Positions 8,242 to 17,653 of a stretch of 64,000 nucleotides of DNA are shown here, piece by piece. Source of the DNA: PALSA-612 sp963742925. Lineage in GTDB: Bacteria > Actinomycetota > Thermoleophilia > Gaiellales > Gaiellaceae. The DNA lies in the NCBI GenBank assembly GCA_963742925.1, contig CAVUNV010000009.1:299842-363841 (forward strand), written 5' to 3'. The notes below the pieces were generated by a model. It worked only from the letters and a program-made list of their open reading frames with translations. It did no database searches and was not told where the DNA came from. Both the position numbers and the translations under genes were made by a program. The first letter of the stretch is position 1; each line of letters starts with the position of its first letter.

Positions 8242-8540
8242 GCGCCGGCCATGTTGCCGAGCAGGATCTCCCAGCGCTCGATCGAGACGATCCGCAGCTG
8301 GCCCGTCGGCACCCACGGGTCCTCCGCGAGGCGGGCGACGATCTGCTGCTCGCTCTCGGCATCGACCATGAACATGAACCTCTCCTCCCCGTCGCCCAGC
8401 GGGCCGCCGGCGACGATGAAGCCGTCCTCCGCCAGCGCGTCCATGAACGCGGCGTGGCCGTCCCAGCCGGCCTGCTCGCGCATCGGGAGCGCGGCGTCCC
8501 AGCTCTCGCCGCGCTCGCGGATCAGGGCGTAGTAGGGCAT
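8238..8540 (-). CDS. YCII-related domain protein
   Basis: 100 residues from ATG 8538-8540. The YCII/DGPF fold is recognisable from YYALIRERG at the start, the central HAAFMDALAEDGFIVAGGPL and the DAESEQQIVARLAEDPWV stretch. Conserved His near residue 30 and Asp near 35 are positions usually linked to catalysis in this ferredoxin-like family. These proteins are often sigma-factor or dioxygenase associated, but no such partner is adjacent. It lies in the same direction as the DUF1906-type gene upstream, 14 bases away. Confidence 0.8.
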   Translation of the reverse strand: MPYYALIRERGESWDAALPMREQAGWDGHAAFMDALAEDGFIVAGGPLGDGEERFMFMVDAESEQQIVARLAEDPWVPTGQLRIVSIERWEILLGNMAGA

Positions 8541-8553
8541 GTCAGTGGAAGTC

Positions 8554-10229
8554 TCACCCGTTGCGGGTGATGCGGTAGGGCTGGAGCTCCCACGACGCCC
8601 AGTGCCAGTACCAGGCCGGGAGCGGACGCGGCGTGACGGGCCGGGTCGCCGTGCGGCCGCCTCGCTGCCAGTCGAGGAGCTGCCAGGCCCAGGCGGGGAT
8701 CGCGACGGGCGCATCGGCGGGTCGGCTGCGGCGGATGACGAGGAGAGCGCCCGACGGGATGCTGGCGTTCCCGGCCGCGTCGACGGCGACGATCCGGAAG
8801 ACGCTCCGTCCGCTCGGGTCGAGCGAGCGGACGGCCGCGCTCGTGGAGCTGCCGGTGACGTCGGCGACTGGATTCCCGTCCCGCAGGATCCGGTAGCGGG
8901 CGATCGAGCCGCTGTTGTCCTGGGACGGCGGCCAGGCGAGACGGAGCGCACCGCCGGCGATCCGGCCCGTCGGCGTCTCGGGCCGGGTCGGGCGGCCGAC
9001 GTCGCGGAGCAGGCCGAACCAGCCCGGGACCTTCGTGAGCACGGTGATCGTGCCGTCCGGGCCGACGGTGTAACCGGCGGATGCCTTCGCGGGAAGGCGG
9101 GTGCCGGGGAGCCGTAGCAGCACGGTCCAGGTCTGCCCGTCGGTGGACACGGCCGGCACGAGGCCGGAAGCCGGCTGGAGGAAGTGGAGCGCGACCGGCG
9201 CCGCGAAGCTCGTGATCGGCGCACCGCTGTCGGTCGCGGCGACCGACAGCTGCGCGACGTAGCTGCCGGCCGCGAACCCGTTCTCCTTCTGCTGGAGCCC
9301 CGACGGGGTCACGGTCACGTCCGCGACCTGCGGAAACGCGCCCGCTCGGCCAGCTTGCGGTGACGAGCCCGTCGACCGAGGCGACGGAGCCCGCCGGCGT
9401 CGAGCCACCCGCCGGAGCCGAGCCGGTGGCGGCGGCGACCGCGGCGTCCAGGTAGTCGTCGTCGATGTTCAGCGTCACGCCGCCGTAGGTCTCGTTGTGG
9501 CCGCCGCGGTACTGGTGGATGCGCTGGTGGTGGGCCCAGTAGGCGTCCGGCACGTAGGGATCGCCGAAGACGCTCGGGTTTCCGTTCCAGTTGCCGATGT
9601 CGACCTGGTCGGGCGGGGAGCTGCCGGCCGAAGCGAGGGGCACCATGTCGCGGATCGTCGAGGCGGCGCTCCCGTAGATCCCTGCCACGTAGCCGAGCGA
9701 CGTGCAGCTCGTCGACCCACGCGGAGACGAATCGCTGCACGACCTGCGTGCAGGCCGGATCGGTCGTCGAGTAGCCCTCCATGTCGAAGTAGAGCGGCAC
9801 GCCGGGCCCGAGCCCGAACAGCTGCGCGCGGGCGGCCGCGTCGGTCGCCGCCGCCGTCCCCTGCGCCGCAGCCGAGGCCGGGTCGATGCGCCTCAGCGTC
9901 TTGTCCGCCACGCACGGTGCCTGCAGGCCGACGTAGAGCGGGAACAGGCTCCAGCCGCCCGCCGTCGCGCTCGCGACCCAGGAGGCCGAGAGGTTGCCGT
10001 CGGCGCAGGCCCGGTTCGCCCCTCCGACGTAGATCCCCACGGCGCGGAACGGAGAGGCGAGCCAGGCGCTCAACGCCTTGAGCGACGGCGCGGTGCACGT
10101 GTCGAAGCCGGGACCGGTGAACGTGGCGCGCGAGACGGTGGACCGGGTCGTGTCCGTCCGGGCCGGAGCAGGCCCGAGAGGCGCGACGACGGCGACGCAG
10201 ACGGTGGCGGCGAGGGCGATGCGGCGCAC
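8554..10229 (-). CDS. secreted DUF1906 (glycoside-hydrolase-like) protein with Fn3-like domain; two apparent frameshifts
   Basis: The protein starts with a signal peptide (RRIALAATVCVAVVAPLG). A DUF1906/Rv2525c-type TIM-barrel domain follows, with GIYVGGANRAC, WSLFPLYVG and PLYFDMEGY; then VAGIYGSAASTIRDM and VDIGNWNGNP in a second frame. The C-terminal part, in a third frame, is a fibronectin-III-like domain (RLAWPPSQDNSGSIARYRI) with a Trp-rich tail. Frame changes lie near 9700 (one extra base restores SLGYVAGIYG) and near 9345. Family members are exported and thought to act on peptidoglycan or polysaccharide. It probably shares an operon with smpB, 48 bases upstream. Confidence 0.7.
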
Positions 10230-10277
10230 CGCTTACAGGGTTGCAGAAATCCCTTCGATCTCCTGCTCTGCACGGCT

Positions 10278-10745
10278 CTAGCGCGAGCGGCTCTTCAGGG
10301 CCCGCTCGATCTGCCGGTCGGCCTCGCGGCTCGCGAGGTCGCGCCGCTTGTCCCGCAGCTCCTTGCCGCGTGCCAGGGCGATCTCGACCTTCGCGCGCCC
10401 GTCCTTGAAGTAGAGGCGCGTCGGCACGAGCGTCAGGCCTTTCTCCTGCACGCTGCTGCGCAGCCGGTCGATCTCTCGCCGGTGCAGGAGGAGCTTGCGG
10501 TCCCGCTCGGGATCGTGGTTCGCGATGCCGCCCTTTTCGTAGGCGGCGATGTTCGCGCCGACGAGCCAGATCTCGTCGCCGCGCACGTCCGCGAACGCGC
10601 GCTGGATCGTGGCCCGGCCCTCGCGGAGCGCCTTCACCTCGGTGCCCTGCAGCACGAGACCGGCCTCGACCCGCTCGAGCAGCTCGTACTCGTGCCGCGC
10701 CCGGCGGTTGTCCGCGATCAGCTTCTCTCCGCGTGCTCTCGCCAC
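10278..10745 (-). CDS. smpB: SsrA-binding protein SmpB
   Basis: 155 residues, the usual length. SmpB binds tmRNA and occupies the decoding centre during trans-translation. Diagnostic segments are IADNRRARHEYELLE at the N-terminus, EAGLVLQGTEVKALREGRA, VGANIAAYEKG, RDRKLLLHRREI and the basic tail GKELRDKRRDLASREADRQI that enters the mRNA channel. ssrA lies 4.4 kb downstream on the same strand, separated by the mobile remnant and two other genes. Confidence 0.97.
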   Translation of the reverse strand: MARARGEKLIADNRRARHEYELLERVEAGLVLQGTEVKALREGRATIQRAFADVRGDEIWLVGANIAAYEKGGIANHDPERDRKLLLHRREIDRLRSSVQEKGLTLVPTRLYFKDGRAKVEIALARGKELRDKRRDLASREADRQIERALKSRSR

Positions 10746-10771
10746 GCGGCCAGTCTAGGCGGGCTCGGTGG

Positions 10772-10984
10772 CTAGATCGCGCCGGTCACGGCCTGAAGGG
10801 CGTTCGAGACGCCGCCGCTGAGCGCCGTGAAGACGCCGACGATGACGGCCGTGATCATGCCGAGGACGACGGCGTACTCGGCCATCGTCTGCCCATCCTC
10901 GCGTCCACCGAGGGAGCGAAGGGCAACTCTGGCGTAGTTGCGCGCCGACACAGTCACACTATCGCCGGGATACGCACGGGCCAC
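10772..10984 (-). CDS. Flp/Fap-type pilin (type IVb prepilin)
   Basis: 70 residues. The core EDGQTMAEYAVVLGMITAVI is a type IVb prepilin signature: a basic leader, Gly before the processing site, Glu five residues into the mature chain, and an uninterrupted hydrophobic helix. The mature pilin would be about 40 residues. The annotated start gives a long leader, and an internal start nearer 10940 is possible. No tad secretion genes are in the window. Confidence 0.75.
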   Translation of the reverse strand: MARAYPGDSVTVSARNYARVALRSLGGREDGQTMAEYAVVLGMITAVIVGVFTALSGGVSNALQAVTGAI

Positions 10985-11014
10985 GAGCCCTCGTATGAGC
11001 GATTCGCGGGCCCG

Positions 11015-11431
11015 CTACTGCGAGCGGATCTCGTCAGACAGGCGGCGGGCGAGGACCGGCAGCATCGCGACGGCGATCCGCGGCTCGTCGTCGAGCAGCC
11101 CGGCGAAGTCATCCCGGCCGATCGCGAGGCAGCGCACGTCTGTCTCGGCGCGAACACGCGCTGCGCGAACGCCTTCCGGGATCAGGAGCGCCAGCTCGCC
11201 GAAGAACTCGCCCGGCCCGAGCTCGACCTCCCGTCCGTGGTGCAGCTCGACGACGACCTTGCCTTCCTCGACCACGAACATGCCGAGACCGGGATCGTAC
11301 GGGCGGATCATCACCTGCCCCGCAGGCACCTCGACCTCGGTCGCGATCAGGGCCAGCGACCGGAGCGACTCGTCCGGCAGCTCGGCGAAGAGCGGGATCT
11401 CGCGCAGTCGCTCGGGAGGGGGCGCGGCCAT
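11015..11431 (-). CDS. cyclic-nucleotide-binding (CRP-like sensor) domain protein
   Basis: 138 residues made of one cNMP-binding beta-barrel. LREIPLFAELPDESLRSLAL is the usual first helix, followed by GQVMIRPYDPGLGMFVVEEG and the phosphate-binding cassette LGPGEFFGELALLIPEGVRA, with Gly-Glu and a distal Arg. There is no helix-turn-helix, so it is a stand-alone sensor domain and not a transcription factor. The final helix reads AMLPVLARRLSDEI. Its partner is unknown. Confidence 0.85.
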   Translation of the reverse strand: MAAPPPERLREIPLFAELPDESLRSLALIATEVEVPAGQVMIRPYDPGLGMFVVEEGKVVVELHHGREVELGPGEFFGELALLIPEGVRAARVRAETDVRCLAIGRDDFAGLLDDEPRIAVAMLPVLARRLSDEIRSQ

Positions 11432-11510
11432 GGCCCGTTCATATCACGTCGGGCCTCCCTCGGGCGGATCTGTCCTACACTTCGCCTGCTCAGCAACCTG
11501 AAGATCAGCC

Positions 11511-12254
11511 TTGTATCGCCAAGCACGCAATGTCTACCGGAGACTCCTCCGGCCTGAGCTTCACGCGACAAACCTCCGTGACAGGGCGCGTCTACGACGC
11601 TTCGTGAGCAAGGGCTCACTGGCCTTCGACGTAGGGGCGAATGTGGGCGACGTCACCTCGGTGCTCCTCGACGTCGGGGCGCGTGTCGTCGCCGTCGAGC
11701 CAAATCTGCAGCTTGCGGATCTGACGCGCCGACGCTATGGAGTCACGGTCGAAGGAGTCGCGGTCGGCGCAGCAGAGGGTGAGGAGATGTTCCATTTCGG
11801 TGAAGATCCCGGCCACTCCACGCTTTCACAGGAGTGGTGTGCAATCCATCCGGAATGGTATTCAGAGGCGGTTCCGGTGCCGGTAACGACGCTCGACCGG
11901 CTCATCGAGCGCCACGGCAAGCCTCGGTTCGCCAGGATCCACGTCGAGGGCTACGAGGCGAACGCGCTGAGGGGCCTAAGCGAGCCGCTTCAAGCGTTGG
12001 CGTTTGGGTTCCAGCGCCATCTGCCAGAGGTGACCCGAGAGTGTGTCGCGAGGCTTGCGGAGCTTGGTGTGTATCGCTTCCAGTTCGTCAAGAACCACGG
12101 CTATAGCCGCGGAGTCTCTGAATTGATGCCGGACGGACCGCGGCACTTCGAGGAGATCCTCGTTCTGTTGGATCAACTGTACGACGATGCTTACGGAGAC
12201 ATCTACGCGGTGCTTCAGCGGGAGACCCCTGAGCGATCAGACGAGCTGAGCTAG
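11511..12254 (+). CDS. FkbM-family methyltransferase
   Basis: 247 residues from TTG 11511, the only early start in frame. SAM motif I is AFDVGANVGDVTSVLLD, and the acidic motif II is VVAVEPNLQ. The family segment near residue 140, normally I-D-V-E-G, reads IHVEGYEANALRGL, with His for the conserved Asp. FkbM proteins O-methylate sugars or polyketide hydroxyls, which fits the polysaccharide locus that begins just downstream. The His substitution may impair catalysis or be a base error. Confidence 0.8.
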   Translation: MYRQARNVYRRLLRPELHATNLRDRARLRRFVSKGSLAFDVGANVGDVTSVLLDVGARVVAVEPNLQLADLTRRRYGVTVEGVAVGAAEGEEMFHFGEDPGHSTLSQEWCAIHPEWYSEAVPVPVTTLDRLIERHGKPRFARIHVEGYEANALRGLSEPLQALAFGFQRHLPEVTRECVARLAELGVYRFQFVKNHGYSRGVSELMPDGPRHFEEILVLLDQLYDDAYGDIYAVLQRETPERSDELS

Positions 12255-12473
12255 CCGTTGCTCTGAGCCACCCGGAGGGCCTTTGAGGACGAGATCGAGG
12301 GGCGCCCTAACGACCTAAGCCGAGGGCTGATAGACGTCTTCGACTGCCCGCCAGCTTGGACGTCCTTAGCGATCGGCCGCCGGCGACGCGGGAGCTTGGC
12401 TTGCGCTCTTTCCGTTCGACTCCTTTCACCACGGGCACTTGTCGGTCGGGTTTTCGTCAATCGAACCGTGTGC

Positions 12474-12895
12474 TCACTCCTGGGGAGCCTCCCAGTCGTT
12501 GGGGGGGATCGGGACACCCAGGGCTTGGAGGCGCCGGTCCCATTCGTCCAGCATGGCGACTGAGCCCTGCAATCGTTCGAGTGCGCTAACAACGCGACGG
12601 TTGGCGCGCGCAGTATGCGTGCAGCCTGGGCATTCTGTTTCATGGGCTCCGCGTACTCGCCCATTGCACCCATCGATTCTCTGGTCGTATGGACGAGCCT
12701 GCGAATCATTAGCCCAAATGTCTCCGCTCGTTCAACCTGAGTCGGGTCAGCCTCCAGCTGCTCAATGACGGCAAGCGTGCCTGCCGAGACGCTTTCTAGA
12801 GCGACTAAGTAGTCCTCAACAGCGGACTCGAGGCCAGCCGCAACCTCTTCGAACCCTGATGCAAACCCTGCGAGCACGACAAACCCCCTCTCCAT
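12474..12895 (-). CDS. hypothetical helical protein, one apparent frameshift
   Basis: From ATG 12895 the chain is acidic and helical (GFEEVAAGLESAVEDYLVAL, ADPTQVERAETFGL, MGEYAEPMKQNAQAA). A shift near 12600 continues as RRVVSALERLQGSVAMLDEW and ends PIPPNDWEAPQE at TGA 12474-12476. Joined length is about 140 residues. I do not recognise the family. It has no membrane segment and no signal peptide. Confidence 0.45.
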
Positions 12896-13312
12896 GCCGC
12901 CACTCCTCGTGGCCTTCTGGCATGTGCTGCCGCCTGATTCCCAATTGCAACCGAAGGGCGTGGAGCTGTCTCACTCAACGCCACCTGCATTTGTCAAGAC
13001 GCGCCGGCACGTCGAAACCGGGTGCGGTGGTCGGCAACCGAATAGCGCTCCCGCGCTCGGCGTCGACTGAGACGGCTTCTCCAGGCGTACCCGAACCGCT
13101 CCAACCGGGGGCGAGCCGGAGTTGTCTCCACAAGCTGAGCTATTCGCCGTACGTAACTATCAGCCAGCAGAGGCGGAACGAGCAGACGAACGCGGTGAAG
13201 ACGATCAGGGCGCTCACGGCCTCTCAAGTATCGGATCCGCGCCGGACAGTCTTAACCCCCAGGGGGTACAACCAGGTGGGAGGCTGACCTCGCCCTGAAA
13301 GGTCGAAAGCTG
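12896..13312. other. intergenic stretch, no gene seen
   Basis: About 415 bases with no frame carrying motifs. The one visible element is a perfect dyad ACCCCC-A-GGGGGT at 13255-13267. It lies just past the end of the minus-strand ligase gene, but its one-base spacer and missing T-run make it a poor terminator. Confidence 0.35.
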
Positions 13313-15868
13313 CTACACCACCGTTCGCTCGAGAGCCGCACGGATCTCCCCCGCGACCTCGTCGACGGTCGGGGGAAGTAACAGGTGCGCGTGCGCACAC
13401 GAGAACTGTCGCCATCTCACGGGCCGTCTGACGATGTTCTTGAGGTAGTACGTCGGGAGGTCGAACTGCTCGAACTCTTCTGACAGCAGTACGGTCGTGG
13501 GGACAGCCATCGGTCGTGGTGCATGGCTCTCGCGGAGGCTTTCGAGCGAAGTCGCGACGTCGGTACTCCCCACGGCTTTCACGGCGGCCGGGGCAAGCCG
13601 CGCACCTTTTCGAGCGATCCGACGCACGACCGAATGCGCGAGTCGGCGTTCGCGGGCGCGGCGCAGCGCCAGCCACATGTCGTAGCGAACTCCAGCAGGA
13701 CGTCTGAATCTCGGGTCGAGAAGGATCAGCATCGCGACTTCCTCTCCGGCGGCTCGGAGCTGCGACGCCATCTCGGCAGCGATCGCACCCCCGATGCAAT
13801 ATCCGCCGAGCGCGTACGGCCCATGCGGCTGCTCTCGCCGGACATCACTCAGGTACTGCGTCGCCATTTCGGCAAATGAGGAGTGCATCGGCGCCCCGTC
13901 GTCGAGTCCCTGAGCGCGTAGTCCGTAGCTCGGCTGATCAGGGCCCAGTCGCCTGGCGAGCAACGGATACGAGAGTACCTCGCCGTCTCCGGGGTGCACG
14001 AGGAACAACGGTCTGCGGTCCCCCGCGGCTTGCAGCGGGATCGCTCCTGAGTGCCCGATCCCCACGCCCGTGAAGACCTCGCTAGCCATGGCTGCAGGTG
14101 TTGGGGCCCGCACGATCGAGACGAGGGGCAGATCTGGGTCACCTACCAGGTCACGGACACGAGTTACTGCCTCGGCCCCGAGGATCGAGTCGCCGCCGAG
14201 CGCGAAGAAGTCGTCCCCCACACCGAGGCCAGGGATGCCGAGCACGGATTCCCAGATCGAAATCAACTCCCGCTCGAGAAATCTGTACGGCAACCGGCTA
14301 ACCGCCGGGTCCCCGCTGGAGCCAACGCGCAGACGCTCGGCGAGGCCGATACGTTGGATCTTGCCGGTCGGCCCACCGGGGAGCTCCTCGACAAAGACGA
14401 TCCGCCGGGGCACCTTGAACGGAGCGAGTTCGGCGGACGCGAAGCTCTGGAGGTCACGCTCGTCACTGTCCGAACCCGGCGCGAGTACGACCGCAGCAGC
14501 GACCTCCTCCCCGAGTCGCGGGTCAGGCATCGCGAACGTCACCGCCTGCGTGACCGCCGCATGACGCATGAGCACGTTGTCGACCTCGATCGGCGAGAAC
14601 TTCTCACCGCCACGATTGATGATCTCCTTGATACGCCCGTCGAGAGTCAGGAACCCGTCCTCATCAAGGAATCCCTGGTCTCCGGTTCGGAACCAGTCGC
14701 CGGAGAACGACAATTCATTCGCATCCGGATTCGTTTCGTAGCCCGAGAAGACATTCTCGCCGCGAATCGCCACCTCACCCACCTCGCCGGATGCCAGCAC
14801 GCGGCCTGAGTCGTCGAGGATGCACACCTCCGGGCCCGCGGCTCGCCCGACGGTTCGGGGCCTTCTCACATCGGGCGGAAGTGGGTTGGACGCGATCAGG
14901 TGGGCGGCCTCGGTCATGCCGTAGGCCTCGATCACCGGTATCTGGAACGTCGCCTCCAAGCCCTCGAGTACCGAGACAGGCAGGGCGGCTGACGCCGAGC
15001 GCACGAATCGGAGTCCGTGCTGCGCGACTGCCTCCTGGTGATCTGGCGCTCGTGAGAGAACGGCCGCGTGCATCGTCGGCACCGCCGTGTACCAGGTTGG
15101 TTTCAGCTCGTCGAGCCAATCGAAGAACCGAAGTTGGTGAAAGCCTGGGCTGCAGACAACCGATGCCCCCGCGTGCAACGAGGCAAGCAACGCCGTGACA
15201 AGCCCGTGGACGTGAAAGAGCGGCATGACGTTCAGGCAACGATCCGACGGCACGAGCCGGAGGCTTAACACCACGTTCTGGGCCGAGACCGACAGCTGGC
15301 GATGGGTGAGGGGAACGAGCTTCGGTCGCGAGGTGGTGCCGGACGTGTGCAGGACGAGGGCGACCTCGCCCGGGTCAGGCTTCGTCTCCAGGGGAGTCCC
15401 GGACTCAACGCCGTCGAGAGTGAAGATTCCCGCGGGGTTGAACGGATCGACGCGGAGTTCGATCACCTGGATGCCTCGCGCCGCAGCCACCTCGCGAACC
15501 GGCGTGTCGAGCGTTTCGCTCACGATCACGCCTCGCGCACCGATGTCCTCGAGGTAGAAGGCAAGCTCCCGTGCGCGATATGCCGGATTCAAAGGAGCCG
15601 CCACCGCGGCAGAAGCGATCGACAGGAACGCGGTCGCGGCCTCAGGGCCGTTCTCCGTCACGAGCGCGATGCGGTCCTCGGGCTCGATACCAACTGATCG
15701 AAGACCTCCCGCGATCCCCAAGACAAACCGACGAAGCACGGCGTAGTCCAGCGACTCGCGATCGGGCGCAAGCAAGACGGGCATTACCTCTCCCTCGCCC
15801 CTAGGCTCGAGCATGACAGTGACCCCGTTCACATGGTCGGGTTTCTCGGCCGATGCGGGATCGATCAA
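13313..15868 (-). CDS. adenylation - carrier protein - thioesterase three-domain protein
   Basis: 851 residues in three domains. The AMP-forming ligase (about 25-510) has LHTSGTTSRPKLVPLTH (173-189), YGMTEAAH (316-323), TGDQGFLDEDGF (395-406) and the C-terminal catalytic Lys in PTGKIQR (K503). The segment PLFHVHGLV (216-224) is that of acyl-CoA-synthetase-type enzymes, so a carboxylic acid rather than an amino acid is the likelier substrate. A carrier domain follows, with FFALGGDSI (Ser561 for phosphopantetheine). A type I thioesterase then carries GGYCIGG at 688-694, with Cys691 where Ser is usual, and a candidate His in SCAHAHLL near 830. The start could also be Met19 (15814). It is divergent from the PqqD gene. 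Confidence 0.85.
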   Translation of the reverse strand: MIDPASAEKPDHVNGVTVMLEPRGEGEVMPVLLAPDRESLDYAVLRRFVLGIAGGLRSVGIEPEDRIALVTENGPEAATAFLSIASAAVAAPLNPAYRARELAFYLEDIGARGVIVSETLDTPVREVAAARGIQVIELRVDPFNPAGIFTLDGVESGTPLETKPDPGEVALVLHTSGTTSRPKLVPLTHRQLSVSAQNVVLSLRLVPSDRCLNVMPLFHVHGLVTALLASLHAGASVVCSPGFHQLRFFDWLDELKPTWYTAVPTMHAAVLSRAPDHQEAVAQHGLRFVRSASAALPVSVLEGLEATFQIPVIEAYGMTEAAHLIASNPLPPDVRRPRTVGRAAGPEVCILDDSGRVLASGEVGEVAIRGENVFSGYETNPDANELSFSGDWFRTGDQGFLDEDGFLTLDGRIKEIINRGGEKFSPIEVDNVLMRHAAVTQAVTFAMPDPRLGEEVAAAVVLAPGSDSDERDLQSFASAELAPFKVPRRIVFVEELPGGPTGKIQRIGLAERLRVGSSGDPAVSRLPYRFLERELISIWESVLGIPGLGVGDDFFALGGDSILGAEAVTRVRDLVGDPDLPLVSIVRAPTPAAMASEVFTGVGIGHSGAIPLQAAGDRRPLFLVHPGDGEVLSYPLLARRLGPDQPSYGLRAQGLDDGAPMHSSFAEMATQYLSDVRREQPHGPYALGGYCIGGAIAAEMASQLRAAGEEVAMLILLDPRFRRPAGVRYDMWLALRRARERRLAHSVVRRIARKGARLAPAAVKAVGSTDVATSLESLRESHAPRPMAVPTTVLLSEEFEQFDLPTYYLKNIVRRPVRWRQFSCAHAHLLLPPTVDEVAGEIRAALERTVV

Positions 15869-16101
15869 CGTGAACCTCCCGGCTGGCTGGTCCGAGCGAC
15901 CACTCAGTGTCGACGTGACGGATGCACGCCTCGAGAACCTGCGGCGATCCGCAGCTTATGCTCTCGGTCAGGGCGTGTCCCGGACGAGGGGAAAGGACTA
16001 GCCCTTCGGCCAGTCGAACGACTGGAAAGTAATCGACTAAGTTGTGCAGAAGAGCCGGCAGCTGAGTTGCCAGGCGCGCGGCGGAAGGGCCTTTCTGAAT
16101 C

Positions 16102-16536
16102 ATGATGCGTTTTCGAGTTGACACACCGCAGGTCGTCAGCGAGACGATCCAGGGTGAGACAATCGTCATCAACCTGGGTACCGGCACCTACTACAGCCTC
16201 CAGGGCTCGGGTGCTGCCATTTGGGAAGGAGCCGCGCAAGGGGCGACGATCGACGAGATCCTGGACGAGCTGGCGGCAAGATATGACGGTAGCCGTGACG
16301 AGTTCGCCGAGGCTACGTCGACACTTATCGACACGCTCAGGAGTGAAGGCCTGATCGTGCCGGCGGACGGCTTGCAGCCGTCGGAGCCGATCTCCCGCGA
16401 TTTGCCCCCCGAGCGGGCTCCGTTTTCATCGCCGGTACTCGAAAAGTACACGGACATGCAGGACATCATCCTGCTCGATCCTGTTCACGAGGTGGGCGCC
16501 CAAGGATGGCCCCACGCGCAAGACGCCACCGCCTGA
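16102..16536 (+). CDS. PqqD-domain protein with a peptide-like C-terminal tail
   Basis: 144 residues. Residues 8-90 form a PqqD/RRE-type winged-helix domain (GETIVINLGTGTYYSLQGSG, IDEILDELAARYDGS, LIDTLRSEGLIVPA), the fold that holds leader peptides in RiPP pathways. After a Pro-rich linker (95-110), a tail at 113-137 contains LEKYTDMQDIILLDPVHEV and GWP. The tail is aromatic, acidic and compact, unlike a linker. The start is ATG 16102 or 16105. Next downstream, 25 bases away, is an HPr-kinase-like gene. PqqD-like and HprK-like genes occur together in a known polysaccharide-associated arrangement (HPr-rel-A type in TIGRFAM naming, recalled rather than searched). Confidence 0.8.
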   Translation: MMRFRVDTPQVVSETIQGETIVINLGTGTYYSLQGSGAAIWEGAAQGATIDEILDELAARYDGSRDEFAEATSTLIDTLRSEGLIVPADGLQPSEPISRDLPPERAPFSSPVLEKYTDMQDIILLDPVHEVGAQGWPHAQDATA

Positions 16537-16561
16537 GGTCGCCGGCGGCGATCCGCCCGAC

Positions 16562-17626
16562 GTGAGCGGGATCGCTCCTGCATCATCGACTGCCGCCTCA
16601 CTGGAACTCGAGGCGGAGCTCGATGCGTCCTTCGGTGAGGCCGCGTTTGGGGCGCCGCCTGCCGAGCTTCGCTATCGGATGGCGAAGGCCACGGTCGAGC
16701 TTCGCTTCGCGAGAGGCCCGTTGCTCGATCTCATCTCGCCGTCTTTCGCCCATCTTCAAGAGGAGAGCGCGGGCGAACCCGGGCTGACAGTCTTTATCTG
16801 GGACTCTCGATCGACCGGTGCGCCACTGCCGCCGCGGCCTTCCGCGCTTCCGACCGGCGCGGGCATGGGGCCGATCTACTACTACTGCGAAGGGCCGTTC
16901 GAGGTGGCTTATCGGCCGAACTCCGGGATCCTCAGCGCGTTCAACCGCCGTCGCCGGGTGGCCTGGTTTCACGCCGATGACGGCTCCACGCTCGACTACT
17001 GGGAGCAGGCGGAGCCGCTACGGCAGATCCTCTTCTGGTGGCTCGGAGACCGGCGGATCGACCTCGTTCACGCCGCTGCTGTGGGCAACTCCTCGGGCGG
17101 TGTGCTGCTCGGGGGAGTGAGCGGATCAGGGAAGTCGACGAGCTCTCTCGCCTGCCTCGCCTCGGAGCTCAGCTTCGCGGGGGACGACTACGTGGCCGTT
17201 GACAGGTTCGGTAAGTCGATCCACGTCCACAGTCTCTACAGCTCCGGCAAGCTCGAGGCGGACCACGCCTCCCGCCTGCCTCACCTCCGCCCAGCCCTGG
17301 ACGCAGGCGAGGGGGCGATGATCGACGGGAAGGTCGTCGTCCCTCTCGCGCCACTGTTTCCGGATCGAATGTGCTCCGGCTTTCCTCTACGCGCGATCCT
17401 GATCCCGAAAATCACGGGCGACGGTCCGCGAACCGTGCCGATTACGCCGACCGCCGCGCTGACCGCGCTCGCGCCGAGCACACTCCTTCAGGTCCGACCG
17501 ACGAAACCCACCGCACTCTCAGACATGGGTCGACTCGTACAACAGGTCCCCTGCTTCGCTCTGGAGCTCGGCGGAGACATCGATGCCATCCCGGCGGAGA
17601 TCAGCCGGCTCTTGCAGGAACTGTGA
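16562..17626 (+). CDS. HPr kinase-like (HprK-related) P-loop protein
   Basis: 354 residues from GTG 16562. The C-terminal half has the HPr serine kinase P-loop GGVSGSGKST (184-193) and an acidic GDDYVAVD (207-214) where HprK has its DD motif. A later stretch, RAILIPKITG with LTALAPSTLLQ, is typical of HprK-related proteins in polysaccharide clusters. The N-terminal 160 residues are a separate domain (TVFIWDSRS, IYYYCEGPFEVAYRP). No HPr protein or PTS is in the window, so the phosphorylated target is probably something else, such as a sugar, peptide or protein of this locus. It follows the PqqD gene in an operon. Confidence 0.8.
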   Translation: MSGIAPASSTAASLELEAELDASFGEAAFGAPPAELRYRMAKATVELRFARGPLLDLISPSFAHLQEESAGEPGLTVFIWDSRSTGAPLPPRPSALPTGAGMGPIYYYCEGPFEVAYRPNSGILSAFNRRRRVAWFHADDGSTLDYWEQAEPLRQILFWWLGDRRIDLVHAAAVGNSSGGVLLGGVSGSGKSTSSLACLASELSFAGDDYVAVDRFGKSIHVHSLYSSGKLEADHASRLPHLRPALDAGEGAMIDGKVVVPLAPLFPDRMCSGFPLRAILIPKITGDGPRTVPITPTAALTALAPSTLLQVRPTKPTALSDMGRLVQQVPCFALELGGDIDAIPAEISRLLQEL

Positions 17627-17653
17627 CGGCCCCTTCAGGCACAGCGCGAGCCG

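Noticed and set aside
13255..13267. Dyad ACCCCC-A-GGGGGT as terminator of the ligase gene
   Set aside because: A one-base loop and no T-run make an intrinsic terminator implausible; it was kept only as a note in the intergenic entry.
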